A stretch of DNA of 42,786 nt, from assembly GCF_937920985.1 (NCBI RefSeq), contig NZ_CALDXR010000055.1, positions 1-42,786 of the forward strand, written 5' to 3'. Shown here one piece after another: positions 16,071 through 23,936 of the stretch (position 1 is its first letter; each line of letters opens with the position of its first letter). The notes beneath the pieces were generated by a model. That model made no database searches. It saw only the letters and a list, made by a program, of their open reading frames with translations, and was not told where the DNA came from. This DNA is from an uncultured Phascolarctobacterium sp. GTDB lineage: Bacteria > Bacillota > Negativicutes > Acidaminococcales > Acidaminococcaceae. The position numbers and the translations under genes were made by a program.

Positions 16071-17615
16071 GTGAGGACGATTTTAGAAATTATCGGTACA
16101 GCTGTTGTCGTTGGTCTGGCTGGCGGTGCAGTAGGTTATCTGGTTCGCAAAAATGTTGCTGAAGGTAAAATTGCTACTGCAGAAGAGCAGGCTATCCGTA
16201 TTGTACAGGATGCGGAGCAGACCGGCGAAGCAAAACGCAAAGAAATCATGATGGAGGCTAAAGAAGAAATCCATCGTCTTCGTTCCGATATGGAGCGTGA
16301 AAATAAAGACAGACGTAATGACCTGCAGCGTCAGGAGCGTCGCCTGCTGCAAAAAGAAGAAAATCTGGACCGTAAAATCGAATCCTTCGAACGCAAAGAA
16401 GAAAAGCTGGCTTCCAAGGAACAGCGCCTGAACGCTGCTCAGGAGAAGGCTGATGCAATGCTGGAAAAACGTCAGGTTGAACTGGAGCGTATTTCCGGAC
16501 TGACCAGTGATGAAGCAAAGCAGGAGCTGCTGCAATCCCTCGAGGACGAGGTTAAGCATGAATCTGCTATGATGGTTAAGGATCTGGAGCAACAGGCAAA
16601 AGATGAAGCGGACCGCAAGGCAAGAGAAATTATTTCCCTGGCAATTCAACGTTGTGCAGCAGACCATGTAGCGGAAACCACCGTTTCCGTAGTAGGCCTG
16701 CCTAACGATGAAATGAAGGGCCGCATTATCGGTCGTGAAGGCCGTAACATCCGTACTCTGGAAACCCTTACCGGCATCGATCTGATTATCGATGATACTC
16801 CGGAGGCTGTTATTATTTCCGGCTTCGATCCGGTACGCCGCGAGGTTGCCCGTATCGCTCTGGAAAAATTGATTAATGATGGTCGTATTCATCCGTCCCG
16901 CATTGAGGAAATGGTTGAAAAGGCACAAAAAGAGGTTGAGCAGAAGATTAAGGAAGCCGGCGAACAGGCTACCTTTGCTGTCGGTGTGCATGGTCTGCAC
17001 CCAGAACTGATTAAGCTGCTGGGCCGCCTGAAATATCGTACCAGCTATGGTCAGAATGTCCTGAACCATTCTGTTGAGGTTGCCAACCTTGCAGGTGTAA
17101 TGGCTTCTGAGCTTGGTGTTGACGTTGTTCTGGCTAAGCGTGCCGGCCTGCTGCATGATATCGGCAAGGCTATCGACCATGAAATGGAAGGCTCTCACGT
17201 TGAAATCGGCGGCGAAATTGCCAAGAAGTTCCGTGAGTCCGACCTGATTGTCAATGCTATTCTGGCACATCATGGTGACTGCGAGCCTAAGAGTGTTGAA
17301 GCTGTTCTGGTATCTGCCGCTGACGCAGTATCTGCTGCCCGCCCGGGTGCAAGACGCGAAACTCTGGAAAGCTACCTGAAGCGTTTAACTCGATTGGAAG
17401 AAATTTCTGAGTCCTTTGAGGGCGTTGAAAAATGCTATGCCGTACAGGCTGGCCGCGAAATCCGCATTATGGTTAAGCCGGATGTTATCGATGATGCTTC
17501 CGCTGTGCTTCTGGCACGCGATATCTCCAAGAAGATTGAAGCTGAAATGGAATATCCCGGTCAGATCAAGGTTGTTATTATCCGCGAAACCCGTGCTGTT
17601 GATTACGCAAAATAA
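16071..17615 (+). CDS. rny: Ribonuclease Y
   Basis: RNase Y is a membrane-anchored endoribonuclease that starts mRNA decay in Firmicutes. Domains in order: N-terminal membrane helix (IIGTAVVVGLAGGAVGYLV), a long charged coiled coil to about residue 185, a KH domain (GRIIGREGRNIRTLE) and an HD domain with LLHDIGKAID near residue 362. Length is ~511-514. The start is unusual: the only canonical codon, GTG 16071, lies inside the perfect Shine-Dalgarno AGGAGGTGA (16066-16074). Real initiation may use ATT at 16080. A terminator follows directly, so it is likely monocistronic. Confidence 0.95.
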   Translation: MRTILEIIGTAVVVGLAGGAVGYLVRKNVAEGKIATAEEQAIRIVQDAEQTGEAKRKEIMMEAKEEIHRLRSDMERENKDRRNDLQRQERRLLQKEENLDRKIESFERKEEKLASKEQRLNAAQEKADAMLEKRQVELERISGLTSDEAKQELLQSLEDEVKHESAMMVKDLEQQAKDEADRKAREIISLAIQRCAADHVAETTVSVVGLPNDEMKGRIIGREGRNIRTLETLTGIDLIIDDTPEAVIISGFDPVRREVARIALEKLINDGRIHPSRIEEMVEKAQKEVEQKIKEAGEQATFAVGVHGLHPELIKLLGRLKYRTSYGQNVLNHSVEVANLAGVMASELGVDVVLAKRAGLLHDIGKAIDHEMEGSHVEIGGEIAKKFRESDLIVNAILAHHGDCEPKSVEAVLVSAADAVSAARPGARRETLESYLKRLTRLEEISESFEGVEKCYAVQAGREIRIMVKPDVIDDASAVLLARDISKKIEAEMEYPGQIKVVIIRETRAVDYAK

Positions 17616-17626
17616 CGAAATTCCTG

Positions 17627-17654
17627 AAAGAGCTGCTTAGGCAGCTCTTTTTTT
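17627..17654 (+). terminator. Terminator of rny
   Basis: A perfect 10-bp stem, AAAGAGCTGC with GCAGCTCTTT, loop TTAG, runs into seven further T residues. Confidence 0.92.
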
Positions 17655-17713
17655 GCGCCTTAGCAGGATTATAGGAATTGCTGTCGAATATATATACTTG
17701 GAATTTTTTTGAC

Positions 17714-17866
17714 AGGTGCGCCGGTTGAGGCCGGTGCTGAAAAGGGAATGCCGGTGAGAATCCGGAGCAGTCCCGCTACTGTAAGCGGAGCCCAGGCAAT
17801 TATGTCACTGACGCAAGTTGGGAAGGCGCTGAGGGCGATGAAGCTAAGCCAGGAGACCTGCCTGTT
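17714..17866 (+). promoter_or_regulatory. Cobalamin (B12) riboswitch
   Basis: The region shows GGTGCGCCGG at the 5' side, the core GGGAATGCCGGTGAGAATCC, CAGTCCCGCTACTGTA, and the B12-box GCCAGGAGACCTGCC at 17848-17862. It stands upstream of cobU-cobT-cobS and should switch the operon off when cobalamin is plentiful. The promoter before it is not clear (a weak TATACT at 17693-17698). Confidence 0.95.
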
Positions 17867-17883
17867 ACGAAGCTTGGAGCCTA

Positions 17884-17970
17884 CGGGAGATAGGCTGGCT
17901 TTGGTATGCGTAAATATAGAATTTTTGGCTGCAGCTGCATTTTGTGAATCTCCCGCAAGGGAGCTTTTTT
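17884..17970 (+). terminator. Terminator/antiterminator of the B12 riboswitch
   Basis: CTCCC-GCAA-GGGAG (17950-17963) followed by CTTTTTT forms the terminator. CGGGAGAT at 17884-17891 is an exact 8-nt complement of ATCTCCCG (17948-17955), the terminator's left arm, and so forms a credible antiterminator. Confidence 0.8.
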
Positions 17971-18026
17971 CATATATGCATAAAATGAAAAGCATGCAGC
18001 TTACAAAAACGAAGGGAGGTTGAAAT

Positions 18027-18605
18027 ATGCCTGGAAAAATTATTATGGTTACCGGAGGAGCCCGCAGCGGCAAAAGCGAATTTGCAGAACGCTATGTATT
18101 GCATTATTCTCCCAAATGCGATTACATTGCTACGGCAGAAATCTTAGATGAGGAAATGGCGGAGCGCGTGCGTCTGCATCGTGAGCGTCGTGATGCGCGT
18201 TGGATTAATCACGAAGCGCCTTATCATGCCGAGCGCACGCTTGAAGCGCTGTCAGCGGAAACAGGAGCGGTTCTGTTTGACTGCCTGACTGTTTATATGT
18301 GTAACCTGCTTTATGGCAAGGATGCGCCGGCGGGTGAATTCCTGGAGCGCTGTCAGGTAGTATTTGATGAAATTGACAAGGTGCTGGCAGCAGCACGAAA
18401 TTGCGGCAAAATCGTTGTCTTTGTTACGAACGAGGTGGGCAGCGGTATTGTGCCGGATAATCAGATGGCGCGTGAATACCGTGACCTTGCCGGCTGGGTT
18501 AACCAGCGTGTGGCTAATGAGGCTGACCATGTTTATTATTGTGTGGCAGGTCAGGCCGTAGACGTAAAAAAATTGGCTTTTAAATTTGAGGATGAAGGAG
18601 AATAA
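18027..18605 (+). CDS. cobU: CobU: adenosylcobinamide kinase / adenosylcobinamide-phosphate guanylyltransferase
   Basis: CobU phosphorylates adenosylcobinamide and transfers GMP to give AdoCbi-GDP for nucleotide-loop assembly. The 192-residue protein has the P-loop GGARSGKSEFAE at the N-terminus, the YIATAEILDEEM segment, the HRERRDARW motif with the guanylylated His region, and VTNEVGSGIVPDN near residue 135. GGGAGG is the SD. It is the first gene after the B12 riboswitch, 8 bp from cobT. Confidence 0.96.
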   Translation: MPGKIIMVTGGARSGKSEFAERYVLHYSPKCDYIATAEILDEEMAERVRLHRERRDARWINHEAPYHAERTLEALSAETGAVLFDCLTVYMCNLLYGKDAPAGEFLERCQVVFDEIDKVLAAARNCGKIVVFVTNEVGSGIVPDNQMAREYRDLAGWVNQRVANEADHVYYCVAGQAVDVKKLAFKFEDEGE

Positions 18606-18613
18606 CGACTGAT

Positions 18614-19624
18614 ATGGAGAAAATCATAATACCTGCTCTGGATGAAGAACGTATGCAAGAAGTGCGGGCAGGCTACGCTAAGATAGACAAGCCGGCAGCT
18701 AATCTGGGCAAGCTGGAGGATATGGTTGTAGGTCTTGCCGGTATGCTAGGCAAGGATTTACCGAATAAATTAAAGACGGCGATGGTTCTGATGTGCGGTG
18801 ACCACGGTATTGCCAAATACGGTGTCAGCGCTTATCCGCAGGAGGTCACGCGCCAGATGATTAACGGCTATATGCGCGGTACTGCCGGTGCTACCGTACT
18901 GGCTCGTCATGCGCACGCCGATGTTTTCGTCTGCGATGTAGGCACTGCCTTTGATTTGAGCGATTTGCCCAAGGTTTATCAGAAAAAGGTAGCTTGGGGA
19001 ACAAATGACTTCACCCAGGGACCGGCGATGACACGCGAGCAGGCGGAAAAAGCGATTGCCGTTGGCATCGAAATGGCTGATATGTGCATCGACCAAGGCT
19101 ATAATATGCTTTATACAGGCGAAATGGGTATCGGCAATACAACTTCTACCTCTGCTATTGCCAGCGCCTTTCTGGGACTGGACCCGCAGCTGACTGTCGG
19201 TCGCGGCAGCGGTATTAATGACGAACGCATGAAGATTAAGCGTCAGGTTGTTATCGACGGCCTGGCTAAAAATATGCCGAAGCAGGGTGATGCGATGGAC
19301 ATTCTCTGCAAGGTAGGCGGCTATGACCACGCAGGTCTGGCCGGTGTTATTATCGGTGCGGCCCGCCGCCGTGTACCGACAATGGTTGACGGTGTCAATG
19401 CCACGGCTGCAGCACTGCTGGCCTACGGCCTCTATCCGCAGTGCCGCGATTATATGCTTTGCTCGCATCTGAGCAGCGATATTTCCCACAAGAAAATGCT
19501 GGAGCTGATGCAGCTTTCGCCGATTGTGGATGCCGGTATGCGCCTGGGTGAGGGCACCGGTGCCTCCTTGGCTATTGTTGTGCTGCAGGCAGCAATGGAC
19601 GTGTATAATCATTTAAGCAGGTGA
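18614..19624 (+). CDS. cobT: CobT: nicotinate-nucleotide--dimethylbenzimidazole phosphoribosyltransferase (or ArsA-like)
   Basis: CobT makes the alpha-ribotide of the lower cobamide ligand from nicotinate mononucleotide. The 336-residue protein retains the family landmarks: GDHGIAKYGVSAYPQEVT, GEMGIGNTTS near residue 168, GRGSGIND, and MRLGEGTGAS with the catalytic-type Glu (residue 313). It stops soon after that motif and lacks the C-terminal TFxEAGV seen in many CobT proteins; the paralogue at 20418 has it. It may act alone or, as in Sporomusa ArsAB, pair with that paralogue to activate phenolic bases. The CobT fold is certain; base specificity is unknown. Confidence 0.93.
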   Translation: MEKIIIPALDEERMQEVRAGYAKIDKPAANLGKLEDMVVGLAGMLGKDLPNKLKTAMVLMCGDHGIAKYGVSAYPQEVTRQMINGYMRGTAGATVLARHAHADVFVCDVGTAFDLSDLPKVYQKKVAWGTNDFTQGPAMTREQAEKAIAVGIEMADMCIDQGYNMLYTGEMGIGNTTSTSAIASAFLGLDPQLTVGRGSGINDERMKIKRQVVIDGLAKNMPKQGDAMDILCKVGGYDHAGLAGVIIGAARRRVPTMVDGVNATAAALLAYGLYPQCRDYMLCSHLSSDISHKKMLELMQLSPIVDAGMRLGEGTGASLAIVVLQAAMDVYNHLSR

Positions 19625-19628
19625 TGTG

Positions 19629-20363
19629 ATGCGTGATTTTGTAACTTGTCTGGAATTTTTGACCAGAATCCGCTTTTCCAACCGTACGGACTGGCATGAT
19701 GACGATTTCAGCCGCAGCGTGCCGTACTTCCCTTTGGTTGGCCTGGTAATGGGCGTTTTTATGGGTGCGGTAAATTACGGTCTGTATTATCTGCACACAC
19801 CTGATTTAATGCGCGCAGTGATGCTGGTGCTTGCGGAGCTGATTATTATCGGCGCGCTGATGTATGACGGCTTTATGGATACCTCCGACGGTGTTTTCAG
19901 CGCCCGTGACCGTGAGCGTATGCTGGAAATCATGAAGGATAGCCACGTAGGCTCTAACGCCGTTATCGCACTTGTCTGCCTCGTGCTGCTGAAGGTTGCT
20001 GCCTATACTACATTGCCGCCTGTAAAGCTGTCGTTTGCTCTGGTTGCCGTTTTTGTAGCAACGCGCACCTTTATGGTTACCTACATTGTCAATTATAAGT
20101 ATGCACGCAAAACCGGTATCGGTCATATGTTTAAGGCCTATGCCAAGCCGATGTACACCTATATTGCCTTTGCACTTTGCCTGGCGCTGGTAGCAGCCTG
20201 CGGTCTGCCGTATCTGTATACGGCGATAGCGGCCTTTGTTATCTGCCAGGGCATTGCGCATTTCCTCAGCGGTCAGCTGGGCGGTCTTACCGGTGATACC
20301 TACGGCTTTTTGACGGAATGCGGCGTTGTGGTTTACCTGATGCTTGCAACCTATATAATCTGA
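19629..20363 (+). CDS. cobS: CobS: adenosylcobinamide-GDP ribazoletransferase (cobalamin synthase)
   Basis: CobS is the integral-membrane enzyme that joins AdoCbi-GDP with alpha-ribazole or its phosphate. About 244 residues with several hydrophobic helices are visible, and the metal-binding active-site segment YDGFMDTSDGVFSARDRERM (near residue 80) followed by KDSHVGSNA. The preferred start is ATG 19629 (GTG 19626 is just upstream) after AGGTGAT overlapping the cobT stop. It lies between the two cobT-family genes. Confidence 0.95.
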   Translation: MRDFVTCLEFLTRIRFSNRTDWHDDDFSRSVPYFPLVGLVMGVFMGAVNYGLYYLHTPDLMRAVMLVLAELIIIGALMYDGFMDTSDGVFSARDRERMLEIMKDSHVGSNAVIALVCLVLLKVAAYTTLPPVKLSFALVAVFVATRTFMVTYIVNYKYARKTGIGHMFKAYAKPMYTYIAFALCLALVAACGLPYLYTAIAAFVICQGIAHFLSGQLGGLTGDTYGFLTECGVVVYLMLATYII

Positions 20364-20417
20364 TATATTTCCCCGGCAATATTTTGCCGAATTCTAAAGA
20401 GAGAAAGGAAAAATGCT

Positions 20418-21218
20418 ATGCATATAGAAGAAATAATCCAAAAGATTGTGCCTGCGGACAGAGGCTGTATGAAGCTGGCGCAGACACGCTTTGATAATCT
20501 GATTAAGCCGGTTGGCAGTCTGGCCAAGCTGGAAGAAATGACCTCGCGCTATTGCGGTATCAAGGGCATTTATGAAAAAGAGGATTTAGATTATCCTAAA
20601 CGCGATTTGCTGGTGTGGTGCGGTATCGAAGAGGCTGCTCAGGCCGAAAAAATTATGCACGCCAAATGGCCGGTGAACGTGCTGGCTGCAGAAACCGGTG
20701 CGAAGGCAGTGGCTCTGCTCGTAACCTCGGAGGAGGAGGCTGACGCTCTGGAAGAGGGCGCTGCCCTGGTGCAGGAGCTGGTGCACGAAAAGGGACTGGG
20801 ACTTTTAGGCTTTGGCTGCCTTTCTAATCCTGATAATGAGATGGTACGCACCGCTATGGCCGGCGCTCTGCTGCAGGCTGCAGCTATGAAGGTGCCGGTA
20901 ATGCTGGACGGTGTTGCTGTTTGCAAAGCTGCCAAAAAGGCGGCAGAAATGGCACCGGCAGTTTTAGACTACTGCTTTGCCGGTCATGTTTCCACAGAGC
21001 CGGGTGCAGAAGAATGCCTGCAGGAGCTGGGGCTTACGGCACCGCTGCGCCTGAATATTCCCGATGGTGCCGGTGAGGGCGCTGCTGTCTGCTTTACGCT
21101 GTTCAATGCCGGCATCAAGGCCTATAAGGAAATGGAAACCTTTGAGGAAGCAGGCGTACATGCCGAGATGAAGGAATTTTCTCTGGCAGAGCAATCTAAA
21201 AAAGGAGCGAAGGCTTAA
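20418..21218 (+). CDS. Short CobT-family paralogue (ArsB-like candidate)
   Basis: The C-terminal half is CobT-like: MAGALLQAAAMKVPVMLDGVA, DYCFAGHVSTEPGAEE and the end ETFEEAGV. The protein has only 266 residues. It lacks the GEMGIGNTTS phosphate-binding region and the following Lys-containing segment. At the catalytic position CobT's LGEGTGAS is replaced by IPDGAGEGAA, with Asp or a displaced Glu. The N-terminus (MKLAQTRFDNLIKPVGSLAKLEEM) also follows CobT. Alone it is probably not catalytic. In Sporomusa ovata two CobT homologues, ArsA and ArsB, form a heterodimer that activates phenol and p-cresol; this gene could be the ArsB-type partner of the CobT at 18614. It overlaps cobC by 1 bp. Confidence 0.8.
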   Translation: MHIEEIIQKIVPADRGCMKLAQTRFDNLIKPVGSLAKLEEMTSRYCGIKGIYEKEDLDYPKRDLLVWCGIEEAAQAEKIMHAKWPVNVLAAETGAKAVALLVTSEEEADALEEGAALVQELVHEKGLGLLGFGCLSNPDNEMVRTAMAGALLQAAAMKVPVMLDGVAVCKAAKKAAEMAPAVLDYCFAGHVSTEPGAEECLQELGLTAPLRLNIPDGAGEGAAVCFTLFNAGIKAYKEMETFEEAGVHAEMKEFSLAEQSKKGAKA

Positions 21219-21859
21219 TGGGTAGAATATATTTAATTCGTCACGGTGAAACGGACAGCAACAAAGGACACCGCTTTCAGGGACGCATCAACATGCCGCT
21301 GAACGCCAAAGGTCTGGAGCAGTCCGAGAAGTTGTCTGCCTATATGCAACATCTGCCGGTTGACAAGATTTACTGCAGCTCTATGCTGCGTGCCTGCATG
21401 ACGGCAGCACCGCTGGCTATGAGTAAGAATATGTCCTATCAGCCGCTGGATTTGCTGCAGGAGGTAAGCTTCGGTGCCTGGGAGGGGCTGGAATATGCGG
21501 AAATCAGCCGCCGCTGGCCTAAGGAGATGGATGATTTCCTGACGCGTCCGGGCGAATGGATTCCGCCGCAGGGCGAAAGCTTTCATGATGTAGCGCGTCG
21601 CTGTCAGGCGGCTTTTGATTATATCTTCAAGCGTGAAGGTCACGAGAAAAATATCGCGATTGTATCGCATGGCGGTATTATCCGCGTGCAGCTGTGCCTG
21701 CTTTTAGGTATACCGCTGAACAATCTGTGGAAGCTGAGTGTGCATAATGTTTCTGTCAGCACTCTGAATGACTGGCAGGGTAATATCATTGCCGAAACCA
21801 TCAACGATGCTCACTTTGCCAGAGAGCAGGGAAGCTCTGTAAACTGGCTGCACAAATAA
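21218..21859 (+). CDS. cobC: Alpha-ribazole phosphatase (histidine phosphatase family)
   Basis: This histidine-phosphatase (phosphoglycerate mutase-like) protein most likely dephosphorylates alpha-ribazole phosphate or adenosylcobalamin phosphate. The catalytic LIRHGETDSN motif sits at residues 6-15 (His9), with YCSSMLRACMTAAP, EVSFGAWEGLEY and the second catalytic His in IVSHGGIIRV. At 213 residues the size fits CobC. Position as the last gene of the cob operon, followed by a terminator, supports CobC over generic phosphatases. Confidence 0.9.
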   Translation: MGRIYLIRHGETDSNKGHRFQGRINMPLNAKGLEQSEKLSAYMQHLPVDKIYCSSMLRACMTAAPLAMSKNMSYQPLDLLQEVSFGAWEGLEYAEISRRWPKEMDDFLTRPGEWIPPQGESFHDVARRCQAAFDYIFKREGHEKNIAIVSHGGIIRVQLCLLLGIPLNNLWKLSVHNVSVSTLNDWQGNIIAETINDAHFAREQGSSVNWLHK

Positions 21860-21874
21860 AAATTAAAGCTTGCA

Positions 21875-21909
21875 AACCGCGCAGACGTAAAAAGCTGTCG
21901 CGGTTTTTT
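21875..21909 (+). terminator. Terminator of the cob operon
   Basis: AACCGCG (21875-21881) pairs with CGCGGTT (21899-21905), followed by TTTTT. From here to the next promoter (21910-22089) the sequence is AT-rich and I see nothing in it. Confidence 0.8.
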
Positions 21910-22089
21910 GCGGCGCGTATATCGAAACAGAAAAATCCGATACTGGCTGATATAAAGTTTACTGTATTTAACCGTCATACCAACGGAATTGCATTTTCGG
22001 CAAATACTGTAAGCAAGCGGGTTTGATAAGCTAAAATATATGTGAAAAGTTTCTTATTAAAGAATTTACGCATTTTTGATAAACTAAGA

Positions 22090-22118
22090 TTGACTTTTGC
22101 AGGCGCTTACTATATACT
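22090..22118 (+). promoter_or_regulatory. Promoter of the zinc-ribbon gene
   Basis: TTGACT (22090-22095) and TATACT (22113-22118) with a 17 bp spacer, 132 bp before the start codon. Confidence 0.8.
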
Positions 22119-22124
22119 GTAAGT

Positions 22125-22242
22125 GGTGTATCTCAGTGGTCCGTTTAAGTTCCTAACTTCTTCTATCATAGATGACATGGGGAAGCCAAGGTAAACATCT
22201 TAATGCGTTCTTTGGGGTATGTTCTATCTATGATTAGGAGTG
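22125..22242 (+). promoter_or_regulatory. Long structured 5' leader of unknown type
   Basis: The ~125-nt leader contains a perfect 9-bp inverted repeat, ATCATAGAT (22165-22173) with ATCTATGAT (22226-22234), enclosing ACAT/ATGT and CCAA/TTGG pairs. Its right arm abuts the SD (AGGAG, 22236-22240), so folding could control translation. It matches no riboswitch class I can recall. Confidence 0.5.
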
Positions 22243-22250
22243 ATTAAACA

Positions 22251-22535
22251 ATGAAAGAAGACAAGACTTTAACCTGCTGCGAGTGCGGCAACGAATTCGT
22301 ATTCACTGCTTCCGAGCAAGAGTTCTACGAAGAAAAAGGCTTTACTAACGAACCGCGCCGCTGCCCGGCTTGCCGTCAAGCACGCAAACAACGCATGGGC
22401 GTACAAAATGACCGTCCGCAACGCGAAATGTTCCCCGCAGTTTGCGCTGAATGTGGCAAAGAGACCATGGTACCGTTCAAACCCAGCGATCGTCCGGTTT
22501 ACTGCCGCGAATGCTTCAACGCACGTAAACACTAA
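22251..22535 (+). CDS. Zinc-ribbon domain protein, unknown function
   Basis: This encodes a 94-residue, strongly charged protein with two Cys4 knuckles. The first has C9/C10/C12 and C38-x2-C41 and resembles the 'probable zinc-ribbon' family (zf-trcl). The second, C65-x2-C68-x16-C85-x2-C88, resembles the CxxC/CxxC domain found in many Firmicutes. Between them lies a basic linker (RQARKQRMG) that could touch nucleic acid. It has its own promoter, a long structured leader and a terminator, and codons typical of a well-expressed gene. Function is unknown. Confidence 0.85.
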   Translation: MKEDKTLTCCECGNEFVFTASEQEFYEEKGFTNEPRRCPACRQARKQRMGVQNDRPQREMFPAVCAECGKETMVPFKPSDRPVYCRECFNARKH

Positions 22536-22559
22536 TTAGACGCTTGAAGTAACAAATTC

Positions 22560-22591
22560 AGGTACAGCTTAGGCTGTACCTGTTTTTTATT
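22560..22591 (+). terminator. Terminator of the zinc-ribbon gene
   Basis: A perfect 9-bp stem, AGGTACAGC with GCTGTACCT, loop TTAG, then GTTTTTTATT. Confidence 0.92.
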
Positions 22592-22618
22592 AGCTAATCA
22601 TAGAAAAACGAAAGTTAT

Positions 22619-22647
22619 TTTACATAAAAGTGCTTATGTGCTATACT
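22619..22647 (+). promoter_or_regulatory. Promoter of recQ
   Basis: TTTACA (22619-22624) and TATACT (22642-22647) with a 17 bp spacer. Confidence 0.75.
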
Positions 22648-22682
22648 TTTTACAAATAAACTTTTCGAAGCAAGGGAGCTTT

Positions 22683-23933
22683 ATGACACGTACTATAGAC
22701 AGTGACTTTCTGCATCGGGCGCTGCAGCATTTTTATGGCTACAGCAGCTTTCGCACGGGGCAGGAAGAAATTATAAGTGAAATATTACATGGACAGCCTG
22801 TGCTGGCAGTGCTGCCTACGGGTGCAGGCAAGAGCATCTGCTTTCAGCTGCCTTCACTGCTGCTGAAGGGTGTGACGCTGGTTATCTCGCCGCTGATATC
22901 GCTGATGAAGGACCAGGCAGAGGCACTGACGGCACGCGGTATTCCGGCCGCTTATCTGGACAGTAGCATGAGCAGCAACGAATACGGCAGAGTATTGCAT
23001 GCTGCGCTCAACAAGCAGTGCAAGTTTTTGTACGTAGCACCGGAGCGCTTGGTCAACCAGCAGTTTATTGATTTCGCCCGCAAGGCTTATATTACCATGG
23101 TGGCAGTGGACGAGGCGCACTGCGTATCGCAATGGGGACACAGCTTCCGCAAGGAGTATTATAATATCCCCGATTTTATTCAGGCCTTGCCGACGAAGCC
23201 GCTGGTGGCAGCCTTTACTGCTACGGCGACACCGGATGTGCGCCGCGATATCATTAAACGCCTGGGCATACCGGAGGCCAAAATTGTGGTGACGGGCTTT
23301 GACAGGCCTAATCTGCATTTTGCCGTGCAGCGCACGCAGGACAAGGAGCGCTCGCTGTTGGAGTTTATGCGTAAGCATAAAAAGGATTGCGGCGTAGTTT
23401 ACTGTGCTACGCGCAACAAGGTGGAAAGCGTGACGCAGCTTTTGCGGCGCCAGGGGTTCAGCGCCTTGCGCTATCATGCGGGCCTGACGCCGGAGGAGCG
23501 ACGCGAAAATCAGAATGCCTTCGTTGGCGGCAGCGTGCCGCTGATTGTAGCAACAAATGCTTTTGGTATGGGTATTGATAAGCCTGATGTGCGCTTTGTG
23601 GTGCATTATAATATGCCCAAGGATATTGAAAGCTATTACCAGGAGGCAGGACGCGCAGGGCGTGACGGCCTGCCGTCGGAATGTCTGCTGCTGTATGATA
23701 AGGCGGATATTGCGGTTAATACCTATCTTATCGGCCATGACCAGCCTGATTTGACCTGGAAGGAGCACGAGCTCCAGCTGCTGAGCAAAATGACCAACTA
23801 CTGCAATACGTCCTCCTGCCTGCGCAAGGTGCTGCTGGAATATTTTGGTGAAAAAACAACGTCGCAGTGCAACAATTGCGGCAACTGCGACGTGAATAAG
23901 AACGCTTCGTGGCGTAAGTTTTTGAAGTTTTAA
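22683..23933 (+). CDS. recQ: RecQ-family ATP-dependent DNA helicase (short form)
   Basis: This is a superfamily 2 3'-5' DNA helicase. Motifs: Walker A LPTGAGKS, motif Ia VISPLISLMKDQ, DEAH box VDEAHCVSQWGH, motif III AFTATATP, and motifs V-VI TNAFGMGIDKPDVRFV and QEAGRAGRDG. It ends at the RecQ zinc subdomain (CNTSSCLRKVLLEYFGE, then CNNCGNC). At 416 residues it lacks the winged-helix and HRDC domains of long RecQ, like RecS-type Firmicute proteins. The start at ATG 22683 has AAGGGAG 4-5 nt upstream; the ATG at 22638 lies in the promoter. It ends 3 bp from a convergent gene. Confidence 0.92.
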   Translation: MTRTIDSDFLHRALQHFYGYSSFRTGQEEIISEILHGQPVLAVLPTGAGKSICFQLPSLLLKGVTLVISPLISLMKDQAEALTARGIPAAYLDSSMSSNEYGRVLHAALNKQCKFLYVAPERLVNQQFIDFARKAYITMVAVDEAHCVSQWGHSFRKEYYNIPDFIQALPTKPLVAAFTATATPDVRRDIIKRLGIPEAKIVVTGFDRPNLHFAVQRTQDKERSLLEFMRKHKKDCGVVYCATRNKVESVTQLLRRQGFSALRYHAGLTPEERRENQNAFVGGSVPLIVATNAFGMGIDKPDVRFVVHYNMPKDIESYYQEAGRAGRDGLPSECLLLYDKADIAVNTYLIGHDQPDLTWKEHELQLLSKMTNYCNTSSCLRKVLLEYFGEKTTSQCNNCGNCDVNKNASWRKFLKF

Positions 23934-23936
23934 TTT

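Noticed and set aside
15886..16074. 62-codon frame in the rny leader
   Set aside because: No SD, contains the attenuator-like stem, and no protein-like pattern.
18614..21218. Second cobT-family gene as a decayed pseudogene
   Set aside because: The frame is intact, with a good SD, normal codon use and 1 bp overlap with cobC; loss of the active site is specific rather than random.
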